This document shows, in pieces, positions 28,703 to 37,416 of a DNA stretch of 64,000 bases; position 1 is the stretch's first letter; each line of letters starts with the position of its first letter. The stretch lies in the NCBI RefSeq assembly GCF_000257665.1, contig NZ_AJKR01000003.1:124001-188000 (forward strand), written 5' to 3'. This DNA is from Candidatus Aquiluna sp. IMCC13023 (GTDB lineage Bacteria > Actinomycetota > Actinomycetes > Actinomycetales > Microbacteriaceae). The notes beneath the pieces are model-generated. The model saw only the letters and a program-made list of their open reading frames with translations. It did no database searches and was not told where the DNA came from. The position numbers and the translations under genes are program-made.

Positions 28703-29365
28703 TCACTGAGGATTCGACGCTGCCAGCGCTAACGTTCGAAGCCGAAGTATCTGATTGGCCCTATCTGGGTCGTTGTAGATAGCAGAACCTGCCACGAATG
28801 AGTCGGCCCCCAAGGCAGCCAGCTGAGCGATGTTTGACTCAGTCACTCCCCCGTCGACCTGCAGTGCCACGGTTGCGCCAGAGTGTCTTATTAGGTCTCT
28901 AGCCTGGGCAATCTTTTCCAAGGTTTCAACCAGAATTGGCTGCCCCCCGAAGCCGGGCTCGACCGTCATTACTAACAGCATGTCTACCTCTTGGATCAAT
29001 TCTGCAATCTCTGAAACCTTGGTAGCAGGCTTGATGGCAACTGCGGCTTTTACACCAGCTGCTCTGAGTTTTCGCGCCAAGCTAATCGGCTCGCTTGCAG
29101 CCTCAAGATGGAACGTGACTGAAGCCGCACCTGCCTGGGCATAGCCGATCGCCCACTTATCCGGGTTTTCAATCATTAGGTGAACATCCAAAGGAATTGG
29201 AGATACTTGAGCAAGCCTTTCGACAATCGCGGTGCCCAAGGTCAGATTCGGGACGAAGTGATTGTCCATGACATCCACGTGAGCCATGTCAGCCGACGCA
29301 ATAGAAATAAGCTCGGCCTCCAAGTTCGCGAAGTCGGCACTGAGTATTGAAGGATTTATGTGCAT
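28703..29365 (-). CDS. rpe: Ribulose-phosphate 3-epimerase
   Basis: Rpe interconverts ribulose 5-phosphate and xylulose 5-phosphate in the pentose phosphate pathway. The 220-residue TIM barrel starts with the typical NPSILSADFANLE, has the metal-binding HVDVMDNHFVPN and the DVHLMI motif, then VEPGFGGQ and VDGGV with phosphate contacts. It starts 2 bases after rsmB ends. Confidence 0.97.
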   Translation of the reverse strand: MHINPSILSADFANLEAELISIASADMAHVDVMDNHFVPNLTLGTAIVERLAQVSPIPLDVHLMIENPDKWAIGYAQAGAASVTFHLEAASEPISLARKLRAAGVKAAVAIKPATKVSEIAELIQEVDMLLVMTVEPGFGGQPILVETLEKIAQARDLIRHSGATVALQVDGGVTESNIAQLAALGADSFVAGSAIYNDPDRANQILRLRTLALAASNPQ

Positions 29366-29367
29366 TC

Positions 29368-30690
29368 TTAGTTCCCCTCATCTTTTTTCAGAAGTGCCAT
29401 AAACATGGCATCAGTTCCATGTCGATGCGGCCATAACTGAACGGTTTTCCTAGTGGTGTTCAACTCTAGACCCGGGGACAACTCTTGCAGCACTGGCACT
29501 AGGTCCACCAGCGAAATGTTGGCGTGGCGGTCTAGTGCGGCTCTTATTTGGGCATTTGTTTCTATTACCAGTGGGGAACAAGTCGCATACATAAGCATGC
29601 CACCTGGTTCGAGCGCTAAGACCGCGGCGTCAATTAGCTCGGCTTGCAATTTAGTGAGGGATGGCAACTGCTCGGGAGTTTTGGTCCACCTGGATTCAGG
29701 CTTCCGTCGAAGCGACCCGAGTCCAGCACACGGGGCATCTAGCAATATCGCCGCGAAGGAGCTTTCGGGTGCGTCTTGCCCTCTTTTGACAAGCACCGGA
29801 GTGCTCTCCGGGTCTCTAAGCGCAGAGGTCACGAGTTTCGCTCTCTTCACATGGGGTTCGTAGCAAATCAGATTTCCAGTTCCTGATACGGCATGCTCCA
29901 GAACTGCAGCTTTTCCTCCGGGGCCGGAGCACATGTCCAGCCAAGTTCCGGTCTTATCCGCAACTTTGCTCATCGCCAGTGCAACAAGTTGTGAGCCCTG
30001 GTCCTGAACTCTGACTCCAGGTATAGAAAGATACTCAAGTGGGTTTCCGATGCAGAGGAAGCCATTTGGAGACGCCGTTCCGCGCTCGAGCCCGAGCGCC
30101 TCTAGTTCGGCTACTGCAGTTGCTGTAATCGCAATTAGGTTTACGACTGGTGTCTGATTGTTAGCTGAAAGTAGTTCATTTAGTTCCGATGATCTGCCGT
30201 CTAATTCAAGGGCTGACTTCATGCCCGAAATAATCCACTTCGGATGTGAGTATTCGATGCTCAGCCGCGTAAGGTCATCTTGGCCATCGGTGAGTATTGT
30301 CAAAAGATTGTCGTGTCCGGCCCGCTCGGCATTTCGAAGGACTGCGTTTGAAAGTCCCGCCGCACTCGTTTCAAAGCGCTTAACAAGATCAACAGTCTCG
30401 TTTATAGCCGCATGGGTTGGCACTCGCATCCTGAAGAGTTGATGAAGGCCAAGTTGGATTGCCGCCCTCAGGCCCGGCGACAATGTCTTACCGGGGGTCA
30501 AATGATCGATGATGGCGTCGTACTGGAGCTGCCATCTAAGCACTCCGTAGCTGAGCTCCTGCACCAGCCCTCTATCGGCGTCCGATATTTCATGTTTGGC
30601 TAGCTCCTTGGGGAGCAACAGGTTAATGTAGCTCTCCGATGCTTTTACTCTGTTGAGAAGCTCAAGGGCTATCTGTCGGGCATTAGTCAA
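29368..30690 (-). CDS. rsmB: 16S rRNA (cytosine-5) methyltransferase, RsmB/Fmu family
   Basis: The 440-residue protein joins a NusB-like RNA-binding domain (about 1-140) to a SAM-dependent methyltransferase. The SAM site is LDMCSGPGGKAAVLE. Both family cysteines are visible, in LLDAPCAGLGS and in YATCSP. By family it methylates C967 of 16S rRNA. The TTG start overlaps the fmt stop by 8 bases, the usual fmt-rsmB pairing. Confidence 0.95.
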   Translation of the reverse strand: MTNARQIALELLNRVKASESYINLLLPKELAKHEISDADRGLVQELSYGVLRWQLQYDAIIDHLTPGKTLSPGLRAAIQLGLHQLFRMRVPTHAAINETVDLVKRFETSAAGLSNAVLRNAERAGHDNLLTILTDGQDDLTRLSIEYSHPKWIISGMKSALELDGRSSELNELLSANNQTPVVNLIAITATAVAELEALGLERGTASPNGFLCIGNPLEYLSIPGVRVQDQGSQLVALAMSKVADKTGTWLDMCSGPGGKAAVLEHAVSGTGNLICYEPHVKRAKLVTSALRDPESTPVLVKRGQDAPESSFAAILLDAPCAGLGSLRRKPESRWTKTPEQLPSLTKLQAELIDAAVLALEPGGMLMYATCSPLVIETNAQIRAALDRHANISLVDLVPVLQELSPGLELNTTRKTVQLWPHRHGTDAMFMALLKKDEGN

Positions 30691-31591
30691 ATTTGGCAGT
30701 TCCCTTCAGGCCGTTCCACCAGTCCGTAGCTGCTGCTTCACGCTTACCAGCCGGTTGCACAAGCTGGAGCTTAAGCGAGGTTCTGTTCCCGCATTGCACG
30801 ATGATTTCGCTGTCGTCGCTCTTGTATATTTCGCCGACCTCACGCAACTTGAGTGAGTCAGGATTGAAAGTAGTGGCCGATGCGAAAAGGATCCTAACAG
30901 GCTCACCATTTTGATTCGCCCACGCCATTGGTTCCGGGTTGGTTGCCCTAATAAATCTCATCAAGTCGGCTGCGTCGGTTTCGAAGTCGATTTTTGCATC
31001 TAGGCGGGAGATTTTTGGTGCCAGCGAAGCCGTGCCCTCTTGGATTGTGGACTCCGGGTTTTCTTCCAGTGCATGGATTAGAAGCTTGCTGCCTTCTTCG
31101 GTAAACCTTTTGAGTGCTTCCCCAGCAGTTTCGTTTTCTAGGAACGAAAGATGCTGCTGAGTGATCAGCGGGCCGGTGTCCAGGCCTGAGTTGAGTTCGA
31201 AAACAGTTATTCCGATCCCGGTGTCATGAATCATTGAATGCTGAAGCGGAGTTGCGCCTCGCCATTCGGGCAGAACTGAGAAGTGTAAGTTCCACCATGG
31301 AATCATTGACAGGGCCGCCTCGGGAATCATTGCCCCGTAAGCGACAACGACTGCTTTCTCGGCGTCGCTTTCACGGATCAACTTGAGGGCCTCTTCGTCA
31401 ATTTTGCTTGTTTTATGAACTCTTAGGCCTAACTTCTCAGCCATGCTAGCCACCCGCGACGGCGTCATAATCCGCTTGCGACCAATGGGGGCGTCCGGAC
31501 GGGTCAAGACCAATGTAACTTCATGCTTGTCGGCAATGCGCTCTAAAGCATCTGATGCCACTTCAGGGGTTCCGGCAAAAATGAGTCTCAT
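30683..31591 (-). CDS. fmt: Methionyl-tRNA formyltransferase
   Basis: Fmt formylates initiator Met-tRNA with 10-formyl-tetrahydrofolate. The 302-residue protein has the catalytic core NLHFSVLPEWRGATPLQ (Asn and His of the N-H-D triad) and Asp in SGLDTGPLI, then a C-terminal OB-fold domain. The N-terminus MRLIFAGTPEVAS is typical. It begins 11 bases after priA. No peptide deformylase gene is nearby. Confidence 0.97.
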   Translation of the reverse strand: MRLIFAGTPEVASDALERIADKHEVTLVLTRPDAPIGRKRIMTPSRVASMAEKLGLRVHKTSKIDEEALKLIRESDAEKAVVVAYGAMIPEAALSMIPWWNLHFSVLPEWRGATPLQHSMIHDTGIGITVFELNSGLDTGPLITQQHLSFLENETAGEALKRFTEEGSKLLIHALEENPESTIQEGTASLAPKISRLDAKIDFETDAADLMRFIRATNPEPMAWANQNGEPVRILFASATTFNPDSLKLREVGEIYKSDDSEIIVQCGNRTSLKLQLVQPAGKREAAATDWWNGLKGTAKFD

Positions 31592-31602
31592 AACTAGGTA
31601 AC

Positions 31603-33441
31603 CTACAGCGCCTGCGGGTCATCCATCACAACCCGCAAGCCCCTTCTCTTAGTGCCACCCTGAGTTCTTGCAGTGGCCCCAATCGCCACAACCCGAAGCT
31701 CCTTAGCTATCGCGGGACCTTGATTATAGGAAAACTTTATAAGCGCGCTTCCCGCTCTTTCGTCAACCCAAAGTGCCGTCGCCCCCATTGATTTGGCCGC
31801 TGATACCGCGAGTTCAAGAGTTTCAGGCAGCGCCTGCAGCGAGCAGATCCGCATCGCCGGAGGCAGTCCAAGCTCTCGAGCCTCTACAAGCGCTGCCTTT
31901 GCCATTGGTACCAACTGACCAAGCGAGAGAGCGTTCCCAAGTTCCGAGGGCAGTCCAGCAAAGACTGCTCGGCCGGTCGGGGCCATAAGCTCTAGGGCTT
32001 CCATCCAATCTCTGACGGCAATCTGCTGCGCGTTCAGGGTCTGCCTGCTAAGCCAGACATCACTGTCAAGAATCAAGACGGCAGAGTATCCCTTAGGGAC
32101 TCTTGGTGCCGAGCCCGGAGTAGCGACGACTATTTGATTCTTGCTTTTTAGACCGGTGGGCTTCTTCTCACCCGTGGCCTCAGAAATGGCGGTATTCGGA
32201 AAGGTTTTACCGAGCTCGGCCACGGTCCTGTTGCTACCGGTCCGACCCTTTTTTTGGTTTCTCGAACCACAGCTAGTACATGAGACGAAGTGTTTGTTAC
32301 AGAGTCTGCACTGGGTGTTGGTTGCATCAGGCTGCCAAAAATGACCTCCACATGAGCAAGTTAGCTTGTCGCCACAACCTGCGCAGTAGACCGAGGCCGA
32401 ATCGCCCTTGCGGGGCAGTAAGACAAGCACTGGCCCCCGATCCAAGTTCTCACGAACGATTTTGAATCCTGACTCATCCATCCTGAGCCCGGGTTCGGAA
32501 TAGGAGATTCGAAGCGGAGCCTCAAGAACCTTATGATCCGATAGGTAACCGATTGAAACTAGTCTTTGAAGTTCTACGGATCGGTATGGAGCGGTGAACA
32601 AAAGCTCCACGTCGTCTTTCGCACGAATCAGAGCTAGGTCTCTTATGTTCGTAAACGGAGATCCTTGGTCTCTGAGGCTGTCGTCGGAATCATCGTGAAC
32701 CGCGATTAGGCCCAAGTTGGGAACCGGCGCGAAAATCGCAGATCTGGTACCCACGACGATTAGTATTTGAGATTCTTTGATCTGATGGAAGAGCTGATAG
32801 CGGGATGATTTTTTCTGACTCGGCTTAAGAAAGACGAACTGGTCATCAATTCCGAGCCGTTGAGCAAGATCGTAAATAATGTCAATGTCCGCCCTTTCTG
32901 GGACAACAAGAATCGAAGACTTGCCCTTGGAATGGGCGCCAAGGGCGTTAGCGATTAGCAAAAGGCTCCAGTCCGGCACGAGAGTCCCAGCCACCTCAAG
33001 TTGTCTTGCTGAAGTCAGAACAGCTGCACGTGAACCAAGAGGAGAATCCAGCTTTGGAACCAAAATATCTACCTCTAGATCTCTTGGTTCAATGGCTGGG
33101 AGTCTTGGGACTGTAGACATGTAATCGGGAATGGCAAGGGCTAGAAGTTCGCCTAGTGCCACGCATTGACGATCGGCAACAGCCCTGAGAAACTCAAAGA
33201 GTCGAGTGGAGAGCAACTCGGAAGCATCTTGAATACTTGTAATTGATGCTGTAGCGAATTCGCTCGTGTCGGACAGCGCCGATATGTAGCCAACCTGAGC
33301 CTTCTTCGACCTTCCAAGTGGAAAAATGACTTCCTGCCCGATAGCAATCTGGGTCTCCATGACCTCTGGGATCAGGTAATCGAAGGCCCGGTCAAGCTGA
33401 ATAAGTGGGGACTTTGCCAATACTGAAGCAAAGCGCGACAT
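31603..33441 (-). CDS. priA: PriA-like primosomal protein, helicase motifs degenerate
   Basis: The 612-residue protein has a PriA-type DNA-binding N-terminus (FDYLIPE, GQEVIFPLG) and a cysteine cluster that should bind zinc (CAGCGDKLTCSCGG, then CRLCNKHFVSCTSCGS). The helicase motifs are lost: no GxGKT appears where Walker A should be (region LGAHSKGKSSILVVPE), and the usual DEEH reads HDDS in AVHDDSDDS. This is the normal condition for actinobacterial PriA and suggests it remodels stalled forks or recruits other proteins without unwinding DNA. It lies directly before fmt and after metK (0-base gap). Confidence 0.93.
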   Translation of the reverse strand: MSRFASVLAKSPLIQLDRAFDYLIPEVMETQIAIGQEVIFPLGRSKKAQVGYISALSDTSEFATASITSIQDASELLSTRLFEFLRAVADRQCVALGELLALAIPDYMSTVPRLPAIEPRDLEVDILVPKLDSPLGSRAAVLTSARQLEVAGTLVPDWSLLLIANALGAHSKGKSSILVVPERADIDIIYDLAQRLGIDDQFVFLKPSQKKSSRYQLFHQIKESQILIVVGTRSAIFAPVPNLGLIAVHDDSDDSLRDQGSPFTNIRDLALIRAKDDVELLFTAPYRSVELQRLVSIGYLSDHKVLEAPLRISYSEPGLRMDESGFKIVRENLDRGPVLVLLPRKGDSASVYCAGCGDKLTCSCGGHFWQPDATNTQCRLCNKHFVSCTSCGSRNQKKGRTGSNRTVAELGKTFPNTAISEATGEKKPTGLKSKNQIVVATPGSAPRVPKGYSAVLILDSDVWLSRQTLNAQQIAVRDWMEALELMAPTGRAVFAGLPSELGNALSLGQLVPMAKAALVEARELGLPPAMRICSLQALPETLELAVSAAKSMGATALWVDERAGSALIKFSYNQGPAIAKELRVVAIGATARTQGGTKRRGLRVVMDDPQAL

Positions 33442-34623
33442 CTAGCTTCCTGCTGCGTCTTTAAGAGCTTGGACTCGGTCTAGGTTCTCCCATGTAAATT
33501 CAGGAAGTTCACGGCCAAAGTGTCCATAGCTGGCTGTCTTTGCATAGATGGGACGCTTCAGATTCAACTCTGAAATTATCGCGGCCGGTCTTAGGTCGAA
33601 CACCTGACGAATGGCCTTCTCTATTGCCTCTACCTCAACCTTTTCCGTTCCAAACGTCTCAACGTGAAGAGCAACGGGGTTAGAAACGCCAATCGCATAC
33701 GCTACCTGGATTTCAGCACGGTCGGCGAGACCCGCTGCTACCAAATTCTTCGCAACCCACCTCAGTGCATATGCGGCGGATCGATCAACCTTTGAAGGGT
33801 CCTTACCGCTGAAGGCGCCACCACCATGCCTGGCGCTGCCGCCATAAGTGTCCACGATTATTTTTCTACCGGTAACGCCAGCGTCTGCTTGCGGGCCACC
33901 AATAACAAATCTGCCGGTTGGATTGATGATGAAGTTTGTGTCGCTGGTGTCGAGGCCAGAGTCTAAAAGAACCGGGCGGATTACTCGATCAAGTACAAGA
34001 TTCGCTAGGTCATCTTGCTGAACATCTGGGTGGTGCTGGGTCGATAGCACTGCGGTTTTCACAGCGACTGGCTTGTTGCCCTCGTAGCTAATCGAAACCT
34101 GCGCCTTGCCGTCTGGACGAAGCATGGAAGTTTCAAGCTCTCTGCGCACGAGTGACAATCGCTCCGTTAGTCGGTGGGCAATGTTTATGGGGGCAGGCAT
34201 GAAGTTGGGTGTTTCGTTCGAGGCATACCCGAACATCATTCCCTGGTCCCCCGCGCCAATTTCGTCGAAGTTATTACCGGAACGGGATTCAAGGGATGTG
34301 TTCACGCCCTGTGCGATGTCCGGCGACTGAGCGCCAATTGATACCGAGACGCCGCAAGACGCCCCGTCAAATCCAATGGCAGATGAGTTGTAGCCAATGT
34401 CCAGAAGTTTTTGCCTGACCAGATGAGGTATTTCGACATAGCCGCTGGTTGTGACTTCGCCAGCTACTTGAACGAGGCCGGTTGTGACCAGTGTCTCAAC
34501 GGCAACCCTGGCGTCCGGGTCCTGTTCGAGTAGTGCGTCCAAAATAGTGTCAGAGATTTGATCACAGATCTTGTCTGGGTGTCCTTCGGTAACGGACTCT
34601 GAAGTAAATGTGCGTGGCGTCAT
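33442..34623 (-). CDS. metK: S-adenosylmethionine synthetase
   Basis: MetK makes SAM from methionine and ATP. The 393-residue protein has the typical [12 protein letters not shown] near the N-terminus, [12 protein letters not shown], and the phosphate-binding [19 protein letters not shown]. No SAM riboswitch precedes it; only 13 bases separate it from coaBC. The coaBC-metK-priA order is conserved in actinobacteria. Confidence 0.98.
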   Translation of the reverse strand: MTPRTFTSESVTEGHPDKICDQISDTILDALLEQDPDARVAVETLVTTGLVQVAGEVTTSGYVEIPHLVRQKLLDIGYNSSAIGFDGASCGVSVSIGAQSPDIAQGVNTSLESRSGNNFDEIGAGDQGMMFGYASNETPNFMPAPINIAHRLTERLSLVRRELETSMLRPDGKAQVSISYEGNKPVAVKTAVLSTQHHPDVQQDDLANLVLDRVIRPVLLDSGLDTSDTNFIINPTGRFVIGGPQADAGVTGRKIIVDTYGGSARHGGGAFSGKDPSKVDRSAAYALRWVAKNLVAAGLADRAEIQVAYAIGVSNPVALHVETFGTEKVEVEAIEKAIRQVFDLRPAAIISELNLKRPIYAKTASYGHFGRELPEFTWENLDRVQALKDAAGS

Positions 34624-34636
34624 TCTGTAATTCTAC

Positions 34637-35782
34637 TTAGGCCCTGGACATGATCTTAGAAATAGCCCCCACTAGCCACCTGCCGAGCTCAATCTTGGTG
34701 CCGGACTCTCTTAGGACCGCCAGTTTCGTGACGAGCGTGATTTCGCTTGTTTCCGATCCCAATGAACTGATGCTGTTTCCTGCAACCGCGGATACTTTCT
34801 TTGATAATAGTTTCCCTTGCGAAATGGCTTCGACATCAGCGCCATCTTCGGTAAGCGCAAAAGCCAAACAGAATGTGTCCGGGTTTTTGACAGCGAAATC
34901 CGCAATCAGGTCCTTGGTGGGGACAAGAGTAATAGTGCTTGCCTCACCACGCGGTAACTTGCCCTCGAATGGCTTGTCAATTTGAAAATCTGAAACGGCG
35001 GCTGCCATGACCATGATCTCGCAGGGATTATTCATGGCCTGATCTAAATCGGCAACACTCGATGCCCGCACTACTTCTATGCCCGCAGGCATCGGAAGCT
35101 CAATGTTGCAGGCGACTAGTCGAACCAGGGCCCCAGCGTCTCGGTAGGCAGTGGCTATTGCTATGCCCATTCGTCCAGAAGATGAGTTACCGATATAGCG
35201 GACTTGGTCAATTGGCTCTCTAGTTCCCCCGGCAGTCACGGTTACGGCCAAGCCGATAAGCGGTTTTTTACCCATCACGAAACTGAGAATTTCTTCGGTT
35301 TCAGGGAGTCTTCCAGGCCCAGTGTCAGTGCCGGTTAGGCGACCGGATGCTGGCTCCATAACATTTATGCCACGGGCTCTAAGGGTCGAAACGTTTGCCT
35401 GAGTGGCAGGATTTTGCCACATCTCAGTGTGCATTGCGGGGCAAACATATATTTCTGAAGTAGAGGCCAGAATCGCATTCATCAGTAGGTCATCTGCGAT
35501 GCCGTTAGCTAGTTTTGCTAGGAAGTTTGCTGTCGCTGGCGCAACCACTATGAGATCCGCATTTGCACCGAGCTCAACGTGTCTGACTTCATGGACGTCT
35601 TGGTACATGTCGTTGTCTATTGAGCTTCCAGAGAGTGCCTCAAGCGTTGCTTTTCCGATAAAACGCAATGCGTTTTGGGTCGGAAGTGCCTGAACGATGT
35701 GGCCCTGTTCACTGAACGCGCGAATAAGGTTCGCTGCCTTATACGCGGCGATTCCGCCGGTGATGCCAAGCAGAATACGCAA
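34637..35782 (-). CDS. coaBC: Bifunctional phosphopantothenoylcysteine decarboxylase/synthetase
   Basis: CoaBC adds cysteine to 4'-phosphopantothenate and decarboxylates the product in CoA synthesis. The 381-residue protein has an N-terminal flavin-dependent decarboxylase (ITGGIAAYKAANLIR, HVELGANADL with the catalytic His, PAMHTEMW) and a C-terminal synthetase (VTAGGTREPID, YIGNSSSGRMG). The TTG start is supported by the conserved beginning MRILLGITGG. It lies 7 bases after rpoZ. Confidence 0.97.
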   Translation of the reverse strand: MRILLGITGGIAAYKAANLIRAFSEQGHIVQALPTQNALRFIGKATLEALSGSSIDNDMYQDVHEVRHVELGANADLIVVAPATANFLAKLANGIADDLLMNAILASTSEIYVCPAMHTEMWQNPATQANVSTLRARGINVMEPASGRLTGTDTGPGRLPETEEILSFVMGKKPLIGLAVTVTAGGTREPIDQVRYIGNSSSGRMGIAIATAYRDAGALVRLVACNIELPMPAGIEVVRASSVADLDQAMNNPCEIMVMAAAVSDFQIDKPFEGKLPRGEASTITLVPTKDLIADFAVKNPDTFCLAFALTEDGADVEAISQGKLLSKKVSAVAGNSISSLGSETSEITLVTKLAVLRESGTKIELGRWLVGAISKIMSRA

Positions 35783-35789
35783 TTACTAC

Positions 35790-36056
35790 CTACTTATTTG
35801 GAGTCTTCTCGAGCTTGCCCAGGTGGATTTCCTTCATGGCAATGCTCAGTGGCTTGTCATCAATGCTTGAGTCAACCAGCGGCCCAACGTAATTGAATAG
35901 GCTGCCCTCGTGAAGCGCGCTGTAGTACTCGTTTATCTGACGCGCACGCTTTGATGCGAAGATTACGAGTTCGTAGTTTGAGTCTGCTTTGGCCAATACT
36001 GAATCTATTGGTGGGTAGACAATACCCCTCAGGTTCTCTAGGTTTTCTTTCAACAT
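35790..36056 (-). CDS. rpoZ: RNA polymerase omega subunit
   Basis: Omega is the small subunit that helps assemble the beta' subunit. The 88-residue protein has the conserved segment [16 protein letters not shown] and the actinobacterial tail ending in EIHLGKLE. It stands between gmk (2-base gap) and coaBC (7-base gap), the standard order. Confidence 0.95.
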   Translation of the reverse strand: MLKENLENLRGIVYPPIDSVLAKADSNYELVIFASKRARQINEYYSALHEGSLFNYVGPLVDSSIDDKPLSIAMKEIHLGKLEKTPNK

Positions 36057-36058
36057 TT

Positions 36059-36613
36059 TTATCCCTCTGACTCACTCACGATTTTCAGTATGTCTTTACC
36101 CGTCTGGGCCAAGTCATCATTGATTAGTTCATAATCAAATTCTTCGGCTGATGCGATCTCAGCTCTTGCATTGATAAGTCTAGTTTGTATTTGTGATTCT
36201 GTCTCGGTCGCTCTTTCGCGAAGCCTCGATTCAAGAACTTCGAAACTCGGGGGGTGAATAAATATAGTGATGGCAGTTGGTCTTGTTTCCATAACTTGCC
36301 TGGCGCCCTGAAGGTCGATTTCAAGAAGCAGATGGAGACCCGCGGCATCAGCGCGCGTTAGTTCATCAAGCAGGGTCCCGTAGTAGTTATCCCCATGTAC
36401 TGTTGCCCATTCCAACAGTTGGCTATCGGCTATTAGTTGTTCGAACCTGGCTCTCTCAACAAAGTGGTAATGCACTCCGTCTTCTTCGCCGGGCCTGGGT
36501 GATCTGGTGGTGGCTGAAACTGAGAGTGAATAGCCTTCTGCGTTATCAAGTAGCCAGCGAACCAGCGTCCCTTTTCCGACACCGGCAGGACCGGCAAGAA
36601 CAATCAGGCTCAC
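36059..36613 (-). CDS. gmk: Guanylate kinase
   Basis: Gmk phosphorylates GMP to GDP. The 184-residue protein has the P-loop GPAGVGKGT, with Gly in place of the usual Ser/Thr directly after Lys, then [19 protein letters not shown] and LLEIDLQGA that bind GMP. The GTG start overlaps the pyrF stop by 4 bases. In many actinobacteria the integration host factor gene mihF stands between pyrF and gmk. No room for it exists here. Confidence 0.96.
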   Translation of the reverse strand: MSLIVLAGPAGVGKGTLVRWLLDNAEGYSLSVSATTRSPRPGEEDGVHYHFVERARFEQLIADSQLLEWATVHGDNYYGTLLDELTRADAAGLHLLLEIDLQGARQVMETRPTAITIFIHPPSFEVLESRLRERATETESQIQTRLINARAEIASAEEFDYELINDDLAQTGKDILKIVSESEG

Positions 36614-37416
36614 AGTTCTAGCCTTGCTTTGTCTATTAGGCCCGCCATGGCATTTGGTCCGGCACCAGTGAGCGCACGAGAAAGATTAGGTATTACTCGA
36701 TGAGCGCTTGCACCGAATAGCTTCTTCAGTTCGGAAAGCTTTGCTCCCTGTGCTCCGAATCCGGGTGCAAGTATTGGCACGCCGACGTCGGTTTTGGCGA
36801 CAGTGCCGAGGCCAAATAAATCAAGATCCTGAGTGGCCCCGATTACTACTCCGCAATCCCCCAAACCCTGAGTCTGTGCCTGTGCGACGACTCTTGCGGC
36901 AACGGTCTGACCGTCAATAACAGCCCGCTGTAGGTGTCCCGCATCTTTGTTGGAGGTGGCCGCAAGAAGAAAAATTCCTCCGGCAACATCCCTTGCGTGG
37001 TCTAGCATTTCAACGGTTGAATCAGGGCCCAAATACGGGCTAACTGTGAGCGCGTTAACGCGAAGTGGCGAATCATCTCCAAACCAAGCTTGTGAATAGC
37101 CAAGCATCGTGGAGCCGATATCCGATCTTTTGGCGTCCGCTATTACCAGAAGGTCAATATCTCTTGCGGCCTGAAGTACTTCCTCGAGGGCAATAAAGCC
37201 GCTCGATCCGAACCGCTCAAAAAAAGCCACCTGAGGCTTGATTATTCCGATGCGGCCATCGGCCGCGTCTATGCACCTGAGCGAGTACTCCTTTGCTCCG
37301 TGAGCTGTATCCTCAAGGCCCCAGTTGTTCAGTTCCGTCTCGCTTGGATCAATGCCTACGCAAAGGCTGCCAAATTCGGCAATTTTGCTTTCAAGCGCGT
37401 TTGCAAAATTATTCAC
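36610..37416 (-). CDS. pyrF: Orotidine 5'-phosphate decarboxylase (long type)
   Basis: PyrF makes UMP from OMP, the last de novo step. The 268-residue size and the catalytic segment [12 protein letters not shown] place it in the longer type found in actinobacteria. The phosphate-binding [10 protein letters not shown] is present. The GTG start overlaps the carB stop by 8 bases. Confidence 0.96.
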   Translation of the reverse strand: MNNFANALESKIAEFGSLCVGIDPSETELNNWGLEDTAHGAKEYSLRCIDAADGRIGIIKPQVAFFERFGSSGFIALEEVLQAARDIDLLVIADAKRSDIGSTMLGYSQAWFGDDSPLRVNALTVSPYLGPDSTVEMLDHARDVAGGIFLLAATSNKDAGHLQRAVIDGQTVAARVVAQAQTQGLGDCGVVIGATQDLDLFGLGTVAKTDVGVPILAPGFGAQGAKLSELKKLFGASAHRVIPNLSRALTGAGPNAMAGLIDKARLEL

